Positions 25,887-36,412 are shown, numbered from the stretch's first letter. The stretch is DNA of 64,000 bases from Verrucomicrobiota bacterium (GCA_016871615.1 VHCX01000001.1:62001-126000), one strand, 5' to 3'. Translations and numbers: made by a program. The notes: generated from the sequence alone by a model not told the origin.

Positions 25887-26930
25887 ATGACACCGACCGT
25901 ACGCCGCCTCGGCATCCTCCTGGTGCTTGGGAGCGCCTTGGGAACGCTGGTCGCCAAGGAGAAGGAGTCGGGCCCGGCCGGCGCCCGGCACCTCGGCATG
26001 AGCGGCGCGTCTGCGGCCATTTTCCTGGACGCCCGCCGGGTCGTGGTGGCCAGCGACGAGGACAACCGCTTGCGCGTGTACGATGCCGAAACCGGCGGCT
26101 CGGCGCTCAGCGCCTGGGACGCCTCACCCGGACTGGACCTCGGGCGGGGCAATCCTGAGTGCGATCTCGAGGGGGCGGCCCGGGTGGGCTCGCGCCTCTA
26201 CTGGATCGGTTCGCACGGGCGCAACAAGGACGGGAAGTTCCGTCCCAACCGGCACCGGTTCTTTGCCACCGAGGTGGACCTGACACCCGAGGGCCCCCGC
26301 TGGCGCGCCGTCGGCAAGGCCTCCTCGGGCCTCGTGAGCGCGATGCTCGCCGATCCCGGACTGGCCGCGCTGGCATTGGCCGGGGCCTCGAGCCAGGCAC
26401 CCGACTCGAAGGGGGGCCTGAGCATCGAGGCGCTGGCGGCCGGGCCGGCCGGGTCCCTGTGGATCGGCTTCCGCGGCCCGTTGTCCAAGGGGCGCGCCAT
26501 CCTCGTGCCGCTGCAGAACCCCGACCGCGTGCTGGAGGGACACACACCGCGGTTCGGCCCACCGACCCTGCTGGATCTCGGCGGCCGGGGGTTGCGCGAC
26601 ATGGCCTGGACGGGTTCCGAATGGATCCTGGTGGCCGGAGCGACCGGGGGCGACCAGAAGGGAACACGCATCTACCGCTGGGGCGGCGGCGTTCAGACTC
26701 CGGTCGCCTTGGACCTGCCCGGCCTCAAGCATCTCCACGTCGAGGCCGTCGCCGTGCCCCCGGAACGACCGGTGCGTCGGCTGCTGCTGTGCAGCGACGA
26801 CAGCCACAAGGACACCCAGGGCGCGCCATCGTTCCGCAGTCGCTGGGTCGACCTCCCGGCCCCGATCGGCGGCGACCGCAAGGACGTGCCCCCCGGCAAT
26901 CCTGGCACCCTTCAGAGCAGTCGTCCCTGA
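25887..26930 (+). CDS. Secreted DUF3616 protein
   Basis: 347 residues. A short signal peptide ([18 protein letters not shown]) precedes a likely beta-propeller. The DUF3616 pattern is readable: [12 protein letters not shown], then [25 protein letters not shown] (about 93-117), and [22 protein letters not shown]. The family has no known function. The HGRNKDGK loop is its most conserved part. Location is probably periplasmic. Its 3' end overlaps the 3' end of ruvB by 19 bases in a tail-to-tail arrangement. Confidence 0.82.
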   Translation: MTPTVRRLGILLVLGSALGTLVAKEKESGPAGARHLGMSGASAAIFLDARRVVVASDEDNRLRVYDAETGGSALSAWDASPGLDLGRGNPECDLEGAARVGSRLYWIGSHGRNKDGKFRPNRHRFFATEVDLTPEGPRWRAVGKASSGLVSAMLADPGLAALALAGASSQAPDSKGGLSIEALAAGPAGSLWIGFRGPLSKGRAILVPLQNPDRVLEGHTPRFGPPTLLDLGGRGLRDMAWTGSEWILVAGATGGDQKGTRIYRWGGGVQTPVALDLPGLKHLHVEAVAVPPERPVRRLLLCSDDSHKDTQGAPSFRSRWVDLPAPIGGDRKDVPPGNPGTLQSSRP

Positions 26931-27931
26931 CCGGCCGAGCGGCCGAGGGTGAGCCCCAGCTTGCGGTAGGCCTTCTCGGTGCAGATGCGGCCCTGCGGGG
27001 TTCGCTGGAGGTACCCCTCGAGGATGAGGTAGGGCTCGTAGACCTCCTCCAGGGTGTCAGGTTCCTCGCCCACCGCCACCGCGAGCGAACTCACCCCGAC
27101 CGGGCCTCCGCCGAACTTCACGATCACCGCCTCCAGCAGGCGTGTGTCCATCTCGTCGAGGCCGTCGGAGTCGATCTCCAGGATCTCGAGGGCCTTCCCG
27201 GCGATGTCGGCGGTGATCCGTCCGTCGGCCCGGACCTGGGCGTAGTCGCGCACGCGGCGCAGGAGGTTGCCGGCGATCCGGGGCGTGCCACGGCTGCGCC
27301 GGGCGATCTCCATGGCGCCCTGGGAGTCGGTCTCCACGCCCATCAGGCCGGCCCCGCGCAGGACGATGCCCCGCAACTGCTCGGCCGTGTAGTAGTCCAG
27401 GCGCTCCCGGATGCCGAAGCGGGTCAGCAATGGCGCGCTGAGCAGGCCGCTGCGCGTGGTCGCGCCGATGAGCGTGAAGCGCGGCAGGCTCAGGCGGACG
27501 CTCCGCGCGTTCGGCCCCTGGTCGATGATGATGTCGAGCTTGAAGTCCTCCATCGCCGGATAGAGGTATTCCTCGATGGTCTTCTGGAGTCGGTGGATCT
27601 CGTCGATGAAGAGCACGTCGCCCTCGGACAGGTTGGTCAGCAGGCCGGCGAGGTCGGCGGCCTTTTCGATGGTCGGGCCGCTGGTGGCGCGCATCGTCCC
27701 GCCCATGGCGCCGGCGAGGATGTTGGCCAGGGTGGTCTTGCCCAGGCCCGGGGGGCCGCTGAGCAGGATGTGGTCGAGGGGCTCCTTGCGCCGCAGCGCC
27801 GCCTCCACGGCGATCTCGAGCCGCTCCTTGACCTTCGCCTGGCCGGTGAACTCCGCGAAGGCGGCCGGCCGCAACGCCACCTCGAGGGTGGCGTCGGCCT
27901 TGTTGAGGGAAGTGAGCGGGCGCTCGGCCAT
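26912..27931 (-). CDS. ruvB: Holliday-junction branch-migration ATPase RuvB
   Basis: 339 residues from the ATG at 27931; a much longer in-frame GTG start adds only low-quality sequence. AAA+ motor: Walker A GPPGLGKT (59-66), Walker B DEIHR (110-114), sensor 1 GATTR, and arginine-containing [14 protein letters not shown]. The C-terminal winged helix ends [21 protein letters not shown]. It pumps DNA through the RuvA tetramer. ruvA and ruvC are not adjacent. It is divergent from the PilB/GspE gene. Confidence 0.96.
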   Translation of the reverse strand: MAERPLTSLNKADATLEVALRPAAFAEFTGQAKVKERLEIAVEAALRRKEPLDHILLSGPPGLGKTTLANILAGAMGGTMRATSGPTIEKAADLAGLLTNLSEGDVLFIDEIHRLQKTIEEYLYPAMEDFKLDIIIDQGPNARSVRLSLPRFTLIGATTRSGLLSAPLLTRFGIRERLDYYTAEQLRGIVLRGAGLMGVETDSQGAMEIARRSRGTPRIAGNLLRRVRDYAQVRADGRITADIAGKALEILEIDSDGLDEMDTRLLEAVIVKFGGGPVGVSSLAVAVGEEPDTLEEVYEPYLILEGYLQRTPQGRICTEKAYRKLGLTLGRSAGQGRLL

Positions 27932-28149
27932 GCCGGTCCGAGTGTGGAGCCAACCCGTCGGCGAGCCAGCAGTTTCGCTGCCCCCCGCCACGGCGCACGC
28001 CGACCGGTGGGCCGGACCCGGCAAATGCCCTGAACACCATCGCCCCGCCCGGCGTCGGAGTCCGGCATCTGTGGTTGTCCCGGGCGCCGCCGGATGGCAG
28101 GAATGACCGGACACGACGATCCCATGGATTCCCACAGCCCCCGGTTGAC

Positions 28150-29820
28150 GTGACCTTCGAACATCTGCTGCGCAAGAACGGGCTCCTTCCCGAGGACAAG
28201 ATCGCCGAGGCCAAACGCCTGGAGGCGTCGGAGGGGCTGCGCCTCGATCGCGCCGTCGTCCAGCTCGGCCTGATGACCGAGCGGGAGGTGCTGGGACTCA
28301 TGGCCGAGCAGCTCATGCTGCCGCTGATGGACCTCTCGGCCACCGAGATCCCCCCGGACATCCTCCAGGCGCTGGCCACGAAGGTCGTCTTCCGCAAGCG
28401 CATCGTGCCCATTGCCCGCGACGGCGGCACCCTGCGCGTGGCCACCAGCGATCCGTTCGACCTCTACGCGATGGACGACGTCCGGATGACGACCGGCCTC
28501 CAGGTCGACACCGTGCTGGCGACCAAGGACGACATCGAGAAGCTCATCAAGACGCACTACGGCCTGGGCGGCGACACGCTCGACGAACTGGCCGCCAATG
28601 ACGACGAGCCCAGCGGCCCGGTGTCCGGGGGCGGCGGCGAGGACCTGCTCGAGATGGCGCAGGAGGCGTCGGTCATCCGACTGGTCAACGAGATCATCGT
28701 CGAGGCCGTGCACGAGCGGGCCAGCGACATCCACATCGAGCCCTACGAGCACCAGATGGCCATCCGATACCGGATCGACGGCGTGCTGCACGAGGCCTCG
28801 GTGCCGCCGCAGATGAACCGGTTCCAGGCGGCCATCATCTCGCGCATCAAGATCCTGGCCAACCTGAACATCGCCGAGCGCCGCATCCCGCAGGATGGCC
28901 GCATCAAGTTCAACGTGGGCGGCAGGCAGATCGACGTCCGCGTGTCGGTCATCCCAATGCTCTTCGGCGAGGGCGTGGTCATGCGTCTGCTCGACAAGGC
29001 CAACGTCCTCTTCACCCTGCCCCAACTGGGCATGGATCCGGAGACCTACGGACGCTTCCGCGGCCTGATCGAGCGCCCCCACGGCATCGTCCTGGTCACC
29101 GGCCCGACCGGCTCCGGCAAGACCACCACGCTCTACGCCTCGCTCAATGAGATCGTCGGCCCGACGCTCAAGGTGCTCACGGTCGAGGACCCGGTCGAAT
29201 ACCACCTCCAGGGGGTCAACCAGATCCCCGTCGACCACAAGGTCGGCATGACCTTCGAGGCCGGACTGCGAGCGATCCTGCGCCACGATCCCGACGTGGT
29301 GATGATCGGTGAGATCCGCGACGTCGAGACCGCCCGGGCCGCCATCCAAGCCTCGCTGACGGGCCACCTGGTGCTGTCCACGCTGCACACCAACGACTCG
29401 GCCTCCGCCGCCACCCGCCTCATCGACATGGGCGTCGAGCCCTTCCTCATCGCCAGCAGCCTCGCCGGGGCCATGGCCCAGCGCCTGGTGCGCAAGATCT
29501 GCCCCAAGTGCCGGGTGCCCTACGACCCCGACCGCTCGAAGCTCCCGCGGGATTTCTCGGTCGAGCCCGGCGAGCATCTGTTCCGGGGCGAGGGCTGCGA
29601 GAACTGCCGCAAGACCGGCTACCGCGGCCGCTCGGGCCTCTACGAGCTGCTGAGCATCGACGAGGAGATCGCCCAGATGATCGTGGCCCGCGAATCGGCC
29701 CCCAAGCTCATCCAATCGGGCCGCCGCACGGGCCTGCGCCTGCTCCGCGAGGACGGCTGGATCAAGGTCCGGCAAGGCATCACCTCGGTGGACGAGGTCC
29801 TGACCTGCACCGCCCTCTGA
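28150..29820 (+). CDS. Type IV pilus / type II secretion assembly ATPase (PilB/GspE)
   Basis: 556 residues if the GTG at 28150 is the start, which places the standard N-terminal domain ([20 protein letters not shown]) at the beginning; an upstream TTG at 28075 is possible. The C-terminal motor has Walker A GPTGSGKT (318-325), Asp box, and Walker B/His box [11 protein letters not shown] with LSTLHTND. A tetra-cysteine zinc motif (CPKC about 451-454 and CENC about 482-485) is present. It powers pilin or pseudopilin polymerisation. The platform protein follows eight bases downstream. Without pilins or a secretin nearby, T4P and T2SS cannot be told apart. Confidence 0.93.
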   Translation: MTFEHLLRKNGLLPEDKIAEAKRLEASEGLRLDRAVVQLGLMTEREVLGLMAEQLMLPLMDLSATEIPPDILQALATKVVFRKRIVPIARDGGTLRVATSDPFDLYAMDDVRMTTGLQVDTVLATKDDIEKLIKTHYGLGGDTLDELAANDDEPSGPVSGGGGEDLLEMAQEASVIRLVNEIIVEAVHERASDIHIEPYEHQMAIRYRIDGVLHEASVPPQMNRFQAAIISRIKILANLNIAERRIPQDGRIKFNVGGRQIDVRVSVIPMLFGEGVVMRLLDKANVLFTLPQLGMDPETYGRFRGLIERPHGIVLVTGPTGSGKTTTLYASLNEIVGPTLKVLTVEDPVEYHLQGVNQIPVDHKVGMTFEAGLRAILRHDPDVVMIGEIRDVETARAAIQASLTGHLVLSTLHTNDSASAATRLIDMGVEPFLIASSLAGAMAQRLVRKICPKCRVPYDPDRSKLPRDFSVEPGEHLFRGEGCENCRKTGYRGRSGLYELLSIDEEIAQMIVARESAPKLIQSGRRTGLRLLREDGWIKVRQGITSVDEVLTCTAL

Positions 29821-29827
29821 CCCGAAC

Positions 29828-31021
29828 ATGCCCAAGTTCCGCTACACCGCGCTGGATCCCGGGGGCCGACAGGTCTCCGGCCACCTCGAGGCCGAGGGCG
29901 AGGCGGCCGCCGTGCGGATGCTGGGCGAGAAGAGCCTGTTCCCGGTCGACATCGCCTCGGCCGACGCCTCGAAATCGCGCCGGCGGCGGGTCTCGAGCCG
30001 CGACATCGGCCTGATGTATGGCCAACTGGCCGACCTCATCGGCTCGGGCGTGCCCATGCTGAGGGCCCTGGATTCGCTGATCCGCTCCACCGTCAACGCC
30101 CAGCTCAAGGCCATCCTCAAGGAGGTGCGCTCGGGCGTGGCCGACGGGAAGACCCTGACGGATGCGCTGCAGCGTTTCCCCGAGGTCTTCCCGCCGCTGC
30201 ACACCTCCATGGTGCAGGCCGGCGAGCGGGCCTCGTTCCTGGAGGACGTGCTGCGCAGCCTCTCCGAGTTCCTCGAGCGCCTCGACGAACTGCGCGCCAA
30301 GGTGATGGGCGCCATGATCTACCCCGCCCTGCTCTCGGCCCTCGGAGCCACCGTCATGGCCGGGGCGTTGATCTTCTTTGTGCCCAAGTTTGAGCCGCTG
30401 CTGGCCGGCGCCCAGAAGCCCTTGCCCACCGTGCTGCTCTTCGGGGCCAGCACGGTGCTCCGGAGCTACTGGTACGTGGTGGCCGTGGCCTTGGCGGCCC
30501 TCGTGGCTGCCATCGTCTCGGCCTTGAGCAAGGAGTCCTCGCGCCGGACCCTCGAGATCTGGCAGCACCGCGTGCCCGTCGTCGGCACCGCCCTCAAGAT
30601 GCTGGCGATCACCCGGTTCTGCCGCATCCTCGGCACCATGCTGGCCAACGGCGTGCCCATGCTGGGAGCGTTGAAGATCGCCAAGGACGCGACCGGCTCG
30701 CGGTTGCTGGGCGAGAAGATCGCCATCGCCGCCGAGAGCATCCGCGACGGCAAATCGCTCTCCGGCCCGCTCTCGCAAGGCGGGCTCTTCCCCGACCAGA
30801 TCATGGCCATGATCACCGTGGCCGAGGAGTCCAACAAACTCGACAAGGTGCTGCTCCAGATCGCCAACACCGTCGAGCGCCGCACCAACCAGCAGGTCGA
30901 CCAGTCGGTCCGCCTCATCGAGCCTGTCATCCTCTGCCTCGTTGCCGCCGGCATCGGCTTCCTCGCGCTGGGTCTCCTCTTGCCGATCTTCACCCTCGCC
31001 GGCTCCCTCGGGAAGCACTGA
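29828..31021 (+). CDS. Type IV pilus / type II secretion inner-membrane platform protein (PilC/GspF)
   Basis: 397 residues with two GspF domains (about 65-190 and 270-390). Three membrane segments are visible near 170-195, 210-235 and 365-395. The start MPKFRYTALDPGGRQVSGHLEA is typical, and the second domain repeats motifs such as MLANGVPMLGALKIAKDAT. It connects the assembly ATPase to the pilus base. It is the second gene of a two-gene unit. A 26-bp repeat element begins eight bases after its stop. Confidence 0.94.
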   Translation: MPKFRYTALDPGGRQVSGHLEAEGEAAAVRMLGEKSLFPVDIASADASKSRRRRVSSRDIGLMYGQLADLIGSGVPMLRALDSLIRSTVNAQLKAILKEVRSGVADGKTLTDALQRFPEVFPPLHTSMVQAGERASFLEDVLRSLSEFLERLDELRAKVMGAMIYPALLSALGATVMAGALIFFVPKFEPLLAGAQKPLPTVLLFGASTVLRSYWYVVAVALAALVAAIVSALSKESSRRTLEIWQHRVPVVGTALKMLAITRFCRILGTMLANGVPMLGALKIAKDATGSRLLGEKIAIAAESIRDGKSLSGPLSQGGLFPDQIMAMITVAEESNKLDKVLLQIANTVERRTNQQVDQSVRLIEPVILCLVAAGIGFLALGLLLPIFTLAGSLGKH

Positions 31022-31028
31022 CTCCAAT

Positions 31029-31054
31029 GGGGTCGGTCCTCACTATTGACACAA
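31029..31054 (+). repeat. 26-bp element, copy 1 (inverted partner at 42581-42606)
   Basis: The element starts GGGGTCGGTCCTC and ends ATTGACACAA. Its exact reverse complement occurs at 42581-42606. It lies in the 170-base gap between the pilC/gspF stop and the DUF1501 gene. The rest of that gap shows nothing else firm, though the TTGACA inside the element resembles a -35 box. Confidence 0.85.
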
Positions 31055-31191
31055 ACCGCCCTCCGACGGGCCTGCTCTCCCAGGAGCCCCCGCAATTTCC
31101 AACGGGGTCCGGCACCCCTCGGCGTCGACAAGGGATCGGATTGCAGGCACCTTCCACCCCGTCACCTTCGAACCGTAACCCTCGTCCCTGC

Positions 31192-32697
31192 ATGTCCCAG
31201 CCCTCGCCCTGGCATCGCCCGACCGGCAACGCCCCGGTCTCGCGCCGTGAGTTCTTGTGGCGCTCAGGCGGCGGTCTGGGCGGCATCGCCCTCGCGTCGA
31301 TGCTCCAACAGGAGGCGCTCCTAGCCGGTCCGGTGGCCACGACTTCGGCGGCCAAGACGCCGCCAACGCGCCCCCGGGCCAAGCGGGTGATCCAACTCTT
31401 CATGGCCGGCGCGGCCAGCCACGTGGACCTCTGGGACTACAAGCCCTTCCTCGAGAAGCACCATGGCGAGAAGTGGGATCCGGGCGAGTCGGTGGAACTC
31501 TTCCAGGACGGCCTCGGGGCGACCTTCGCCTCGCCTTGGAAATTCCGGCCCCATGGACAGTGCGGCAAGCACCTCAGCGAGGTCGTGGCCTCGCTCGGCC
31601 GCTGCGTCGACGACATCGCCTTCATCCACAACCTGGTCGGCAAAAGCGGCGTGCACTCGCAGGCGACCCTCTTGCAGGCCACCGGCTTCCTGACCCCGGG
31701 ATTCCCCGGCATGGGATGCTGGACCAGCTACGGACTGGGCTCGCTCAACGAGAACCTCCCGACCTTCGTGGTGATGCCCGACCTGCGGGGCATGCCCTCC
31801 AACGGCGCCAAGAACTGGGACTCGGCCTTCCTGCCCGCCGAGCATCAGGGAACCCTCATCCGGGTGGGCTCCGACCATCCCATCGAGGCCCTCTTCCCGC
31901 CGGCCGACAGCGGATTCATCACCGCGAGTTCCGAGACCGACGGCTTGGCCACCCTCGAGCGGTTGAACCGGATCCACGCGACTTCACGCCCCGGAGACCA
32001 GCGCCTCGAGGCCCGCATCCGCACCTACGAACTGGCTGCGCGCATGCAGTTGGCCGCGCCCGAGGCACTGGACCTCTCGCGGGAACCGGCGTGGATCCAG
32101 GAGGCCTACGGCATCGACAACACCACCCGGAAGTGGCCCTCGGAGATCAACGCGCCCGAGGAGATCGACATCATGGGCCGCAAGTGCCTCACGGCCCGCC
32201 GGCTCATCGAACGGGGGGTGCGATTCGTGCAGATCTGGTCGGGCAACGACAACAGCTTCCCCCGTCGCAACTGGGATTCGCACGAGAACATCGCCCAGGA
32301 CCATGGCCCGCTGGCCATGGGCATGGCCAAGCCCATCGCCGCCCTCATCGAGGACCTCAAGCAACGCGGCCTGCTCGACGACACCATCATCCTCTGGACC
32401 ACCGAGTTCGGCCGCATGCCCTGCGCCCAAGGCGGCAAGGGCCGCGACCACAACCCGTTCGTCTTCACCAACTGGCTGTGCGGAGGAGGGATCCGTGGCG
32501 GCATCACCCATGGCGAAAGCGACATGTGGGGCTACAAGCCGGCCGACCGCTCCAACGTCACCGAGGTGTACGACATCCACGCCACCATCCTGCACCTGCT
32601 GGGCATCGACCACACCCGGTTGACCTTCCGCCACAACGGCGTGGATCGACGCCTCACCGACGTCCACGGCGAGGTGATCCGCCCGATCCTCGCCTGA
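31192..32697 (+). CDS. Tat-exported DUF1501 (sulfatase-like) protein
   Basis: 501 residues from the ATG at 31192. A twin-arginine signal SRREFLWRSGGG (Arg18, Arg19) precedes a hydrophobic stretch. Family features include VIQLFMAGAASHVDLWDYKP, NLVGKSGVHSQAT and LWTTEFGRMPCAQGGKGRDHN, with probable metal-binding Asp/His residues. DUF1501 proteins have an alkaline-phosphatase-like fold and abound in Planctomycetes and Verrucomicrobia, often beside DUF1549/DUF1553 (PSD1) cytochromes. No such partner is present here, which is unusual. Function not established. Confidence 0.9.
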   Translation: MSQPSPWHRPTGNAPVSRREFLWRSGGGLGGIALASMLQQEALLAGPVATTSAAKTPPTRPRAKRVIQLFMAGAASHVDLWDYKPFLEKHHGEKWDPGESVELFQDGLGATFASPWKFRPHGQCGKHLSEVVASLGRCVDDIAFIHNLVGKSGVHSQATLLQATGFLTPGFPGMGCWTSYGLGSLNENLPTFVVMPDLRGMPSNGAKNWDSAFLPAEHQGTLIRVGSDHPIEALFPPADSGFITASSETDGLATLERLNRIHATSRPGDQRLEARIRTYELAARMQLAAPEALDLSREPAWIQEAYGIDNTTRKWPSEINAPEEIDIMGRKCLTARRLIERGVRFVQIWSGNDNSFPRRNWDSHENIAQDHGPLAMGMAKPIAALIEDLKQRGLLDDTIILWTTEFGRMPCAQGGKGRDHNPFVFTNWLCGGGIRGGITHGESDMWGYKPADRSNVTEVYDIHATILHLLGIDHTRLTFRHNGVDRRLTDVHGEVIRPILA

Positions 32698-32706
32698 GCC
32701 AAGATT

Positions 32707-32726
32707 GACCCGCGTCGAGGCGGGTC
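32707..32726 (+). promoter_or_regulatory. Perfect 7-bp inverted repeat before the symporter gene, possible operator or hairpin
   Basis: GACCCGC, six bases, GCGGGTC. It overlaps a -35-like TTGACC (32705-32710), and a weak -10-like GATAGC follows 16 bases later. The palindrome thus fills the spacer of a candidate promoter, a classic operator position. There is no U-tract, so it is not a convincing terminator for the DUF1501 gene. Confidence 0.45.
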
Positions 32727-32765
32727 GATAGCTTCGCAGGCAACCGTCCTCGCACCTTCTTCCAC

Positions 32766-34625
32766 ATGCCTTTGCCCCTGCTTGCCGCGGTCGATCCCTG
32801 GATCGTCTCCCTGAGTGCCCTGACGGTCCTGGTGACCGTCGGCATGGGGTTCTGGGCGGCAGGCCGGGCCAAGAGCGCCTCGGACTTCTTCGTGGCCGGG
32901 CGCGGCGTCTCGGTGGGCTGGAACGCCTCGGCCATCTCGGGCGAGTACCTGTCGGCCGCCTCGTTCATGGGCGTGGCCGGCATGGTGATGTCCAGCGGCT
33001 ACGATGCGTTGTGGTACCCGGTGTGCTACGCCTGCGGGTACCTGTTCCTGCTGCTCTTCATCGCGGGCCCGCTGCGGCGCTTCGGGGCCTACACGATACC
33101 CGACTTCGCCGAGGGCCGGTACGACTCGCCGCTCTTCCGCAAGATCGCCGTGGTGTTCGTGCTGTTCATCGGGTTTTTCTACACGATGCCCCAGATGAAG
33201 GGCGCAGGCACCACGCTGGCCTACGTGTTCCAAGAGGTGGATTTCCGGGGTGGAGCGCTCGAGTTCCTGGCGCCGCACGGCGCGGATGGCGGCATCCTGA
33301 AGGGCTTCCCGTATTGGGCCGGGGTCGTGGTGGTCGGTACGGTGATCACCCTGAACGTGGCCCTCGGCGGCATGAAAGGCATCACGCTGGTGCAGGCCTT
33401 CCAATACTGGGCCAAGATGTTCGCCATCTCGGTGCCGGTGTTCGTGCTGATGGCCGTGCACGGGCACTATGGCCGGCACCTCGAGGCCAATGCCTCCGGC
33501 CCGGCGGTGGCGACGGTCTCCGCCCCGGCGGGGCTTGCCGGAGGATCGGCCGATGGCTCCTCCCGGACGGATCCGGCCGGAGTCCAGCGCGCCCCGCTGC
33601 CCGCGAAGGCCCCCGCCGACCCGGCCTGGCTCAACCCCTTCGGACCGCTGACCAGCAAGGCCGCGAAGGCCGCCAAGCTGGACCAGGAAGCGTCCCGGCC
33701 CTACGCCCTGCTCTACACCTACTCGCTCATCATCGCCCTGGTCTGCGGGACGGCGGGGCTGCCGCACATCCTGGTGCGCTTCTACACCAATCCCGACGGC
33801 GTGGCGGCCAAGCGGACCACGATGTGGGTGATGATCCTGATCGGCGTCTTCTACGTGTTTCCGCCGGTGTTCGGGGCCATGGGACGCAACCTCCTGCCGG
33901 CGCTGTACGAAGGCAGCGGGGCCAAGGGCACCGACAAGATCGTGCTCGAGCTGCCGAAGGCCCTCGACACGGTCTTGGGAGGCTCCGAATCGCTGCCCTG
34001 GGGGTCCATTCTTTCGGGCATGACCTGCGCCGGGGCGTTCGCCGCCTTCATGAGCACCTTCAGCGGCCTGCTGGTCTCGATGACCGGGGCGCTGGCCCAC
34101 GATGTGTACGGCCGCATCCTCCGGCCACAGTCCACGGCGCAGGAGCGGATGCGGATGTTCAAGTGGTGCGCGGTGCTGCTGGGCACGGTGTCCACGCTGC
34201 TCGGCTGCTTTGTCGAGCAGTTGCAGATCAACTTCATGGTCGGCCAGGCCTTCGCCATCGCCGCGGCGAGCTACTTCCCGCTGCTCTTCATGAGCGTGTG
34301 GTGGCGCGGCATGACCATGACGGGGGCCGCCACGGGCATGCTCACCGGCGGGATCTGCGCCCTGCTGACGGTCGCGTTGACCAACTTCTCAGACCTGAAT
34401 TGGCTGCCGCTGGCCGGTTTCTGGGCGGCCCACCCGCTCTTGCGCATCCTCTGCGAGCAACCGGCCATCTGGTGCGTGCCGATGGCCATCGGGCTGATGG
34501 TGGCCGTGTCGAGGCTCACGGCGGCGACGGTGCCCGCCGACATCCGCATGAAGATGCTCGTGCTCCACGCCCCCGAGGCTCTCGGGTTGCGGCAGGAATA
34601 CATCCGGGAGCACGACGGGCACTGA
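32766..34625 (+). CDS. Sodium:solute symporter, acetate permease (ActP/VC_2705)-like
   Basis: 619 residues with about thirteen to fifteen membrane segments. SSS-family motifs: DFFVAGRGVSVGWNASAISGEYLSAASFMG (about 39-68, with Na+-site residues), RRFGAYTIPDFAEGRY, and GLPHILVRFYT (about 338-348), the signature of the acetate/monocarboxylate branch. An extracytoplasmic or cytoplasmic loop of about 60 residues (235-295), rich in Ala, Pro and Gly, separates two helices. Predicted to import acetate or a similar small carboxylate with sodium. No acetyl-CoA synthetase lies next to it. A palindrome upstream suggests regulation. Confidence 0.87.
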   Translation: MPLPLLAAVDPWIVSLSALTVLVTVGMGFWAAGRAKSASDFFVAGRGVSVGWNASAISGEYLSAASFMGVAGMVMSSGYDALWYPVCYACGYLFLLLFIAGPLRRFGAYTIPDFAEGRYDSPLFRKIAVVFVLFIGFFYTMPQMKGAGTTLAYVFQEVDFRGGALEFLAPHGADGGILKGFPYWAGVVVVGTVITLNVALGGMKGITLVQAFQYWAKMFAISVPVFVLMAVHGHYGRHLEANASGPAVATVSAPAGLAGGSADGSSRTDPAGVQRAPLPAKAPADPAWLNPFGPLTSKAAKAAKLDQEASRPYALLYTYSLIIALVCGTAGLPHILVRFYTNPDGVAAKRTTMWVMILIGVFYVFPPVFGAMGRNLLPALYEGSGAKGTDKIVLELPKALDTVLGGSESLPWGSILSGMTCAGAFAAFMSTFSGLLVSMTGALAHDVYGRILRPQSTAQERMRMFKWCAVLLGTVSTLLGCFVEQLQINFMVGQAFAIAAASYFPLLFMSVWWRGMTMTGAATGMLTGGICALLTVALTNFSDLNWLPLAGFWAAHPLLRILCEQPAIWCVPMAIGLMVAVSRLTAATVPADIRMKMLVLHAPEALGLRQEYIREHDGH

Positions 34626-34659
34626 GCCGGGACGGCGACGGGATGCCCCGGGCGGCGGA

Positions 34660-35514
34660 TCACGGCGGGAAGCCGAACGAGAGCTTCACCACCGAGTATT
34701 CGGGATGGATCGAGCCATCGGCACGGCGGATGACGAGCGGGGGCTCGATCCACGGATCCTCGCGCAGGCGTGCCGGCAGGTCCGTGGCCCGGTTCATCAG
34801 GAACAGCCCAAGCAGGGGTTCGTCGCCCTCGCGGAGGATCACCGGCCTCATCCGCTGGAGCGCCAGCCCGGCGGAACGTGCCGCGGTCCGGACGCGCTCC
34901 AGCTGGTCGGCCGGCCGGATGGGGAACACGCAGGCGAAGACCCCGCCCGGGGCCAGATGGCGCGCGGCCGTGGCGGCATAGTCGGCGACGGTGCCGCGGA
35001 GCTCGAAGCGGCAGGCCAGCTTCTGCGGGTGCCCGCTCTCGACGCCCGTGCCCACGGGGAAGTACGGCGGGCTGCCGAGGATCAGGTCGAACCGCTCGTC
35101 CGGTCCCAGGATCGACGGGTCCCGCAAGTCGCCCTCGCGGAGGTCGTACCGGCCGTTCAGGCCGTTCCATGCGGCGGACTTTCGGGCAAGCCGGACGCTG
35201 TCGGGCTGGGCTTCCACCGTGACGAACCGGGCCTGCGGCAGGCGCCAGGCGGCGATCATGCCCACCGTGCCGATGCCGCTGCCCAGGTCGAGGACCGTGC
35301 CGGCGGACGGGCACCCCTGCGTGCCATACCAGGCCGCCAGCACATCGTCGGACGAGAAACGGTGTCCGTCGACGGCCTGGAAGATCCGGAAATGACCACT
35401 GATGGCATCGAGGCTCTCCCCGGGCTCGGTCGCCGGGCCATGCCCGAGGGCTCCCGGAGGGACGGGGCCTGGCTTGGTCCATCCCTTGAATTGGGCCTCC
35501 ACGTGGATCGACAT
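34660..35514 (-). CDS. TrmN6/RsmC-type N6-adenine or small-rRNA methyltransferase
   Basis: 284 residues. SAM-binding motif I is VLDLGSGIGTVGM (about 74-86), and the catalytic NPPY-type motif appears as GSPPYFPVG (about 146-154). It is followed by a substrate stretch GHPQKLACRFELRGTVADYAA. This pattern matches the YfiC/TrmN6 family, which methylates A37 of tRNA1(Val). Ser in place of Asn in the (N/D)PPY motif is a slight oddity; the family tolerates S/N/D. It is convergent with the symporter gene and divergent from GNAT. Confidence 0.78.
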   Translation of the reverse strand: MSIHVEAQFKGWTKPGPVPPGALGHGPATEPGESLDAISGHFRIFQAVDGHRFSSDDVLAAWYGTQGCPSAGTVLDLGSGIGTVGMIAAWRLPQARFVTVEAQPDSVRLARKSAAWNGLNGRYDLREGDLRDPSILGPDERFDLILGSPPYFPVGTGVESGHPQKLACRFELRGTVADYAATAARHLAPGGVFACVFPIRPADQLERVRTAARSAGLALQRMRPVILREGDEPLLGLFLMNRATDLPARLREDPWIEPPLVIRRADGSIHPEYSVVKLSFGFPP

Positions 35515-35707
35515 GTGGGCGTAGCCTCACGGGTGGCCGCCTGCGGGCTCAATCCCCGAGTGGCGCCCTCGTGGATCCAAGGGGTGCCGACCCGGAAGCC
35601 CCCGATGGCGAAACCGCCGATTCCCGGGATGCCGATGCCGCCGCCCGGGTGGAGGTGGACCCACTCGGCCGTTGCCGATGCGGGGTGCGGTGACCGAGGC
35701 TCGAGCC

Positions 35708-36208
35708 ATGGGAAGCACCGTCCTGCGTGGCGCCACCATCGACGACGTCGATCTCATCCTCGGATGGATCCGCGACCTGGCGTCCTTCGAGAACCTGGCC
35801 GACGAGGTCGAGGCCACCCGCGAGCGCATCGCGCAGACCCTCTTCGGCCCGAAGCCTGCCGCCGAGGTGCTGCTGGCACTCGACGGGGACCTCCCGGTCG
35901 GGTTCGCGGTGCATTACCCGACCTTCTCCACCTTCCTCGCGAAGCCGGGCCTGCACCTCGAGGACCTGTATGTCCGTCCGGAACATCGCGGGCGGGGACA
36001 TGGCCAGGCGATGCTGCATCACCTCGCGGCCTTGGCCGTGCAGCGGGGATGCGGACGCCTGGAGTGGACCGTGCTTTACTGGAACGAGACAGCCCTAAGG
36101 TTCTACCGGCGGCTTGGCGCGGACCTGCTCCCCGATTGGAGGCTCTGCCGGCTGAGCGGATCCTCGCTCGACCGGTTGGCTCGGCCGGCCGGGATGGCGG
36201 TCCGGTGA
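35708..36208 (+). CDS. GNAT family N-acetyltransferase
   Basis: 166 residues from the ATG at 35708 (MGSTVLRGATIDDV). Acetyl-CoA-binding motif A is LEDLYVRPEHRGRGHGQAML (about 81-100, Q/RxxGxG/A), followed by LEWTVLYWNETALRFYRRLGA, which resembles diamine (spermidine/spermine) acetyltransferases and their thialysine relatives. A small cytosolic enzyme; the amine substrate is not determined. It stands alone, with a terminator 78 bases after its stop. Confidence 0.85.
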   Translation: MGSTVLRGATIDDVDLILGWIRDLASFENLADEVEATRERIAQTLFGPKPAAEVLLALDGDLPVGFAVHYPTFSTFLAKPGLHLEDLYVRPEHRGRGHGQAMLHHLAALAVQRGCGRLEWTVLYWNETALRFYRRLGADLLPDWRLCRLSGSSLDRLARPAGMAVR

Positions 36209-36285
36209 CGAACCTTCCGCCGAGCGGGCCCGCCGCCGAAACGGCCTGAGAGCCTGTCTGAGGAATCAATCCCCCCGTCATCGAA

Positions 36286-36322
36286 AAAGCCCCCGGAGCC
36301 GGACGAATCCGGAGGGGGCTTT
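36286..36322. terminator. Bidirectional-looking intrinsic terminator between GNAT and rplI
   Basis: AAAGCCCCC at the left pairs with GGGGGCTTT at the right. An inner CCGGA/TCCGG pair and a small internal bulge complete the stem. The A run on the left and T run on the right would serve transcripts from either side: GNAT (plus) and the rplI end of the ribosomal operon (minus). Confidence 0.72.
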
Positions 36323-36412
36323 CGAGGGGGCAAGCCGCTCCTGCGGCCGTGCGGGGGTGGGTGACCCTCCTGAAGCAGCGCGGCCTCAGGCCTTCCCTGC
36401 GGCAGTGCGGCC

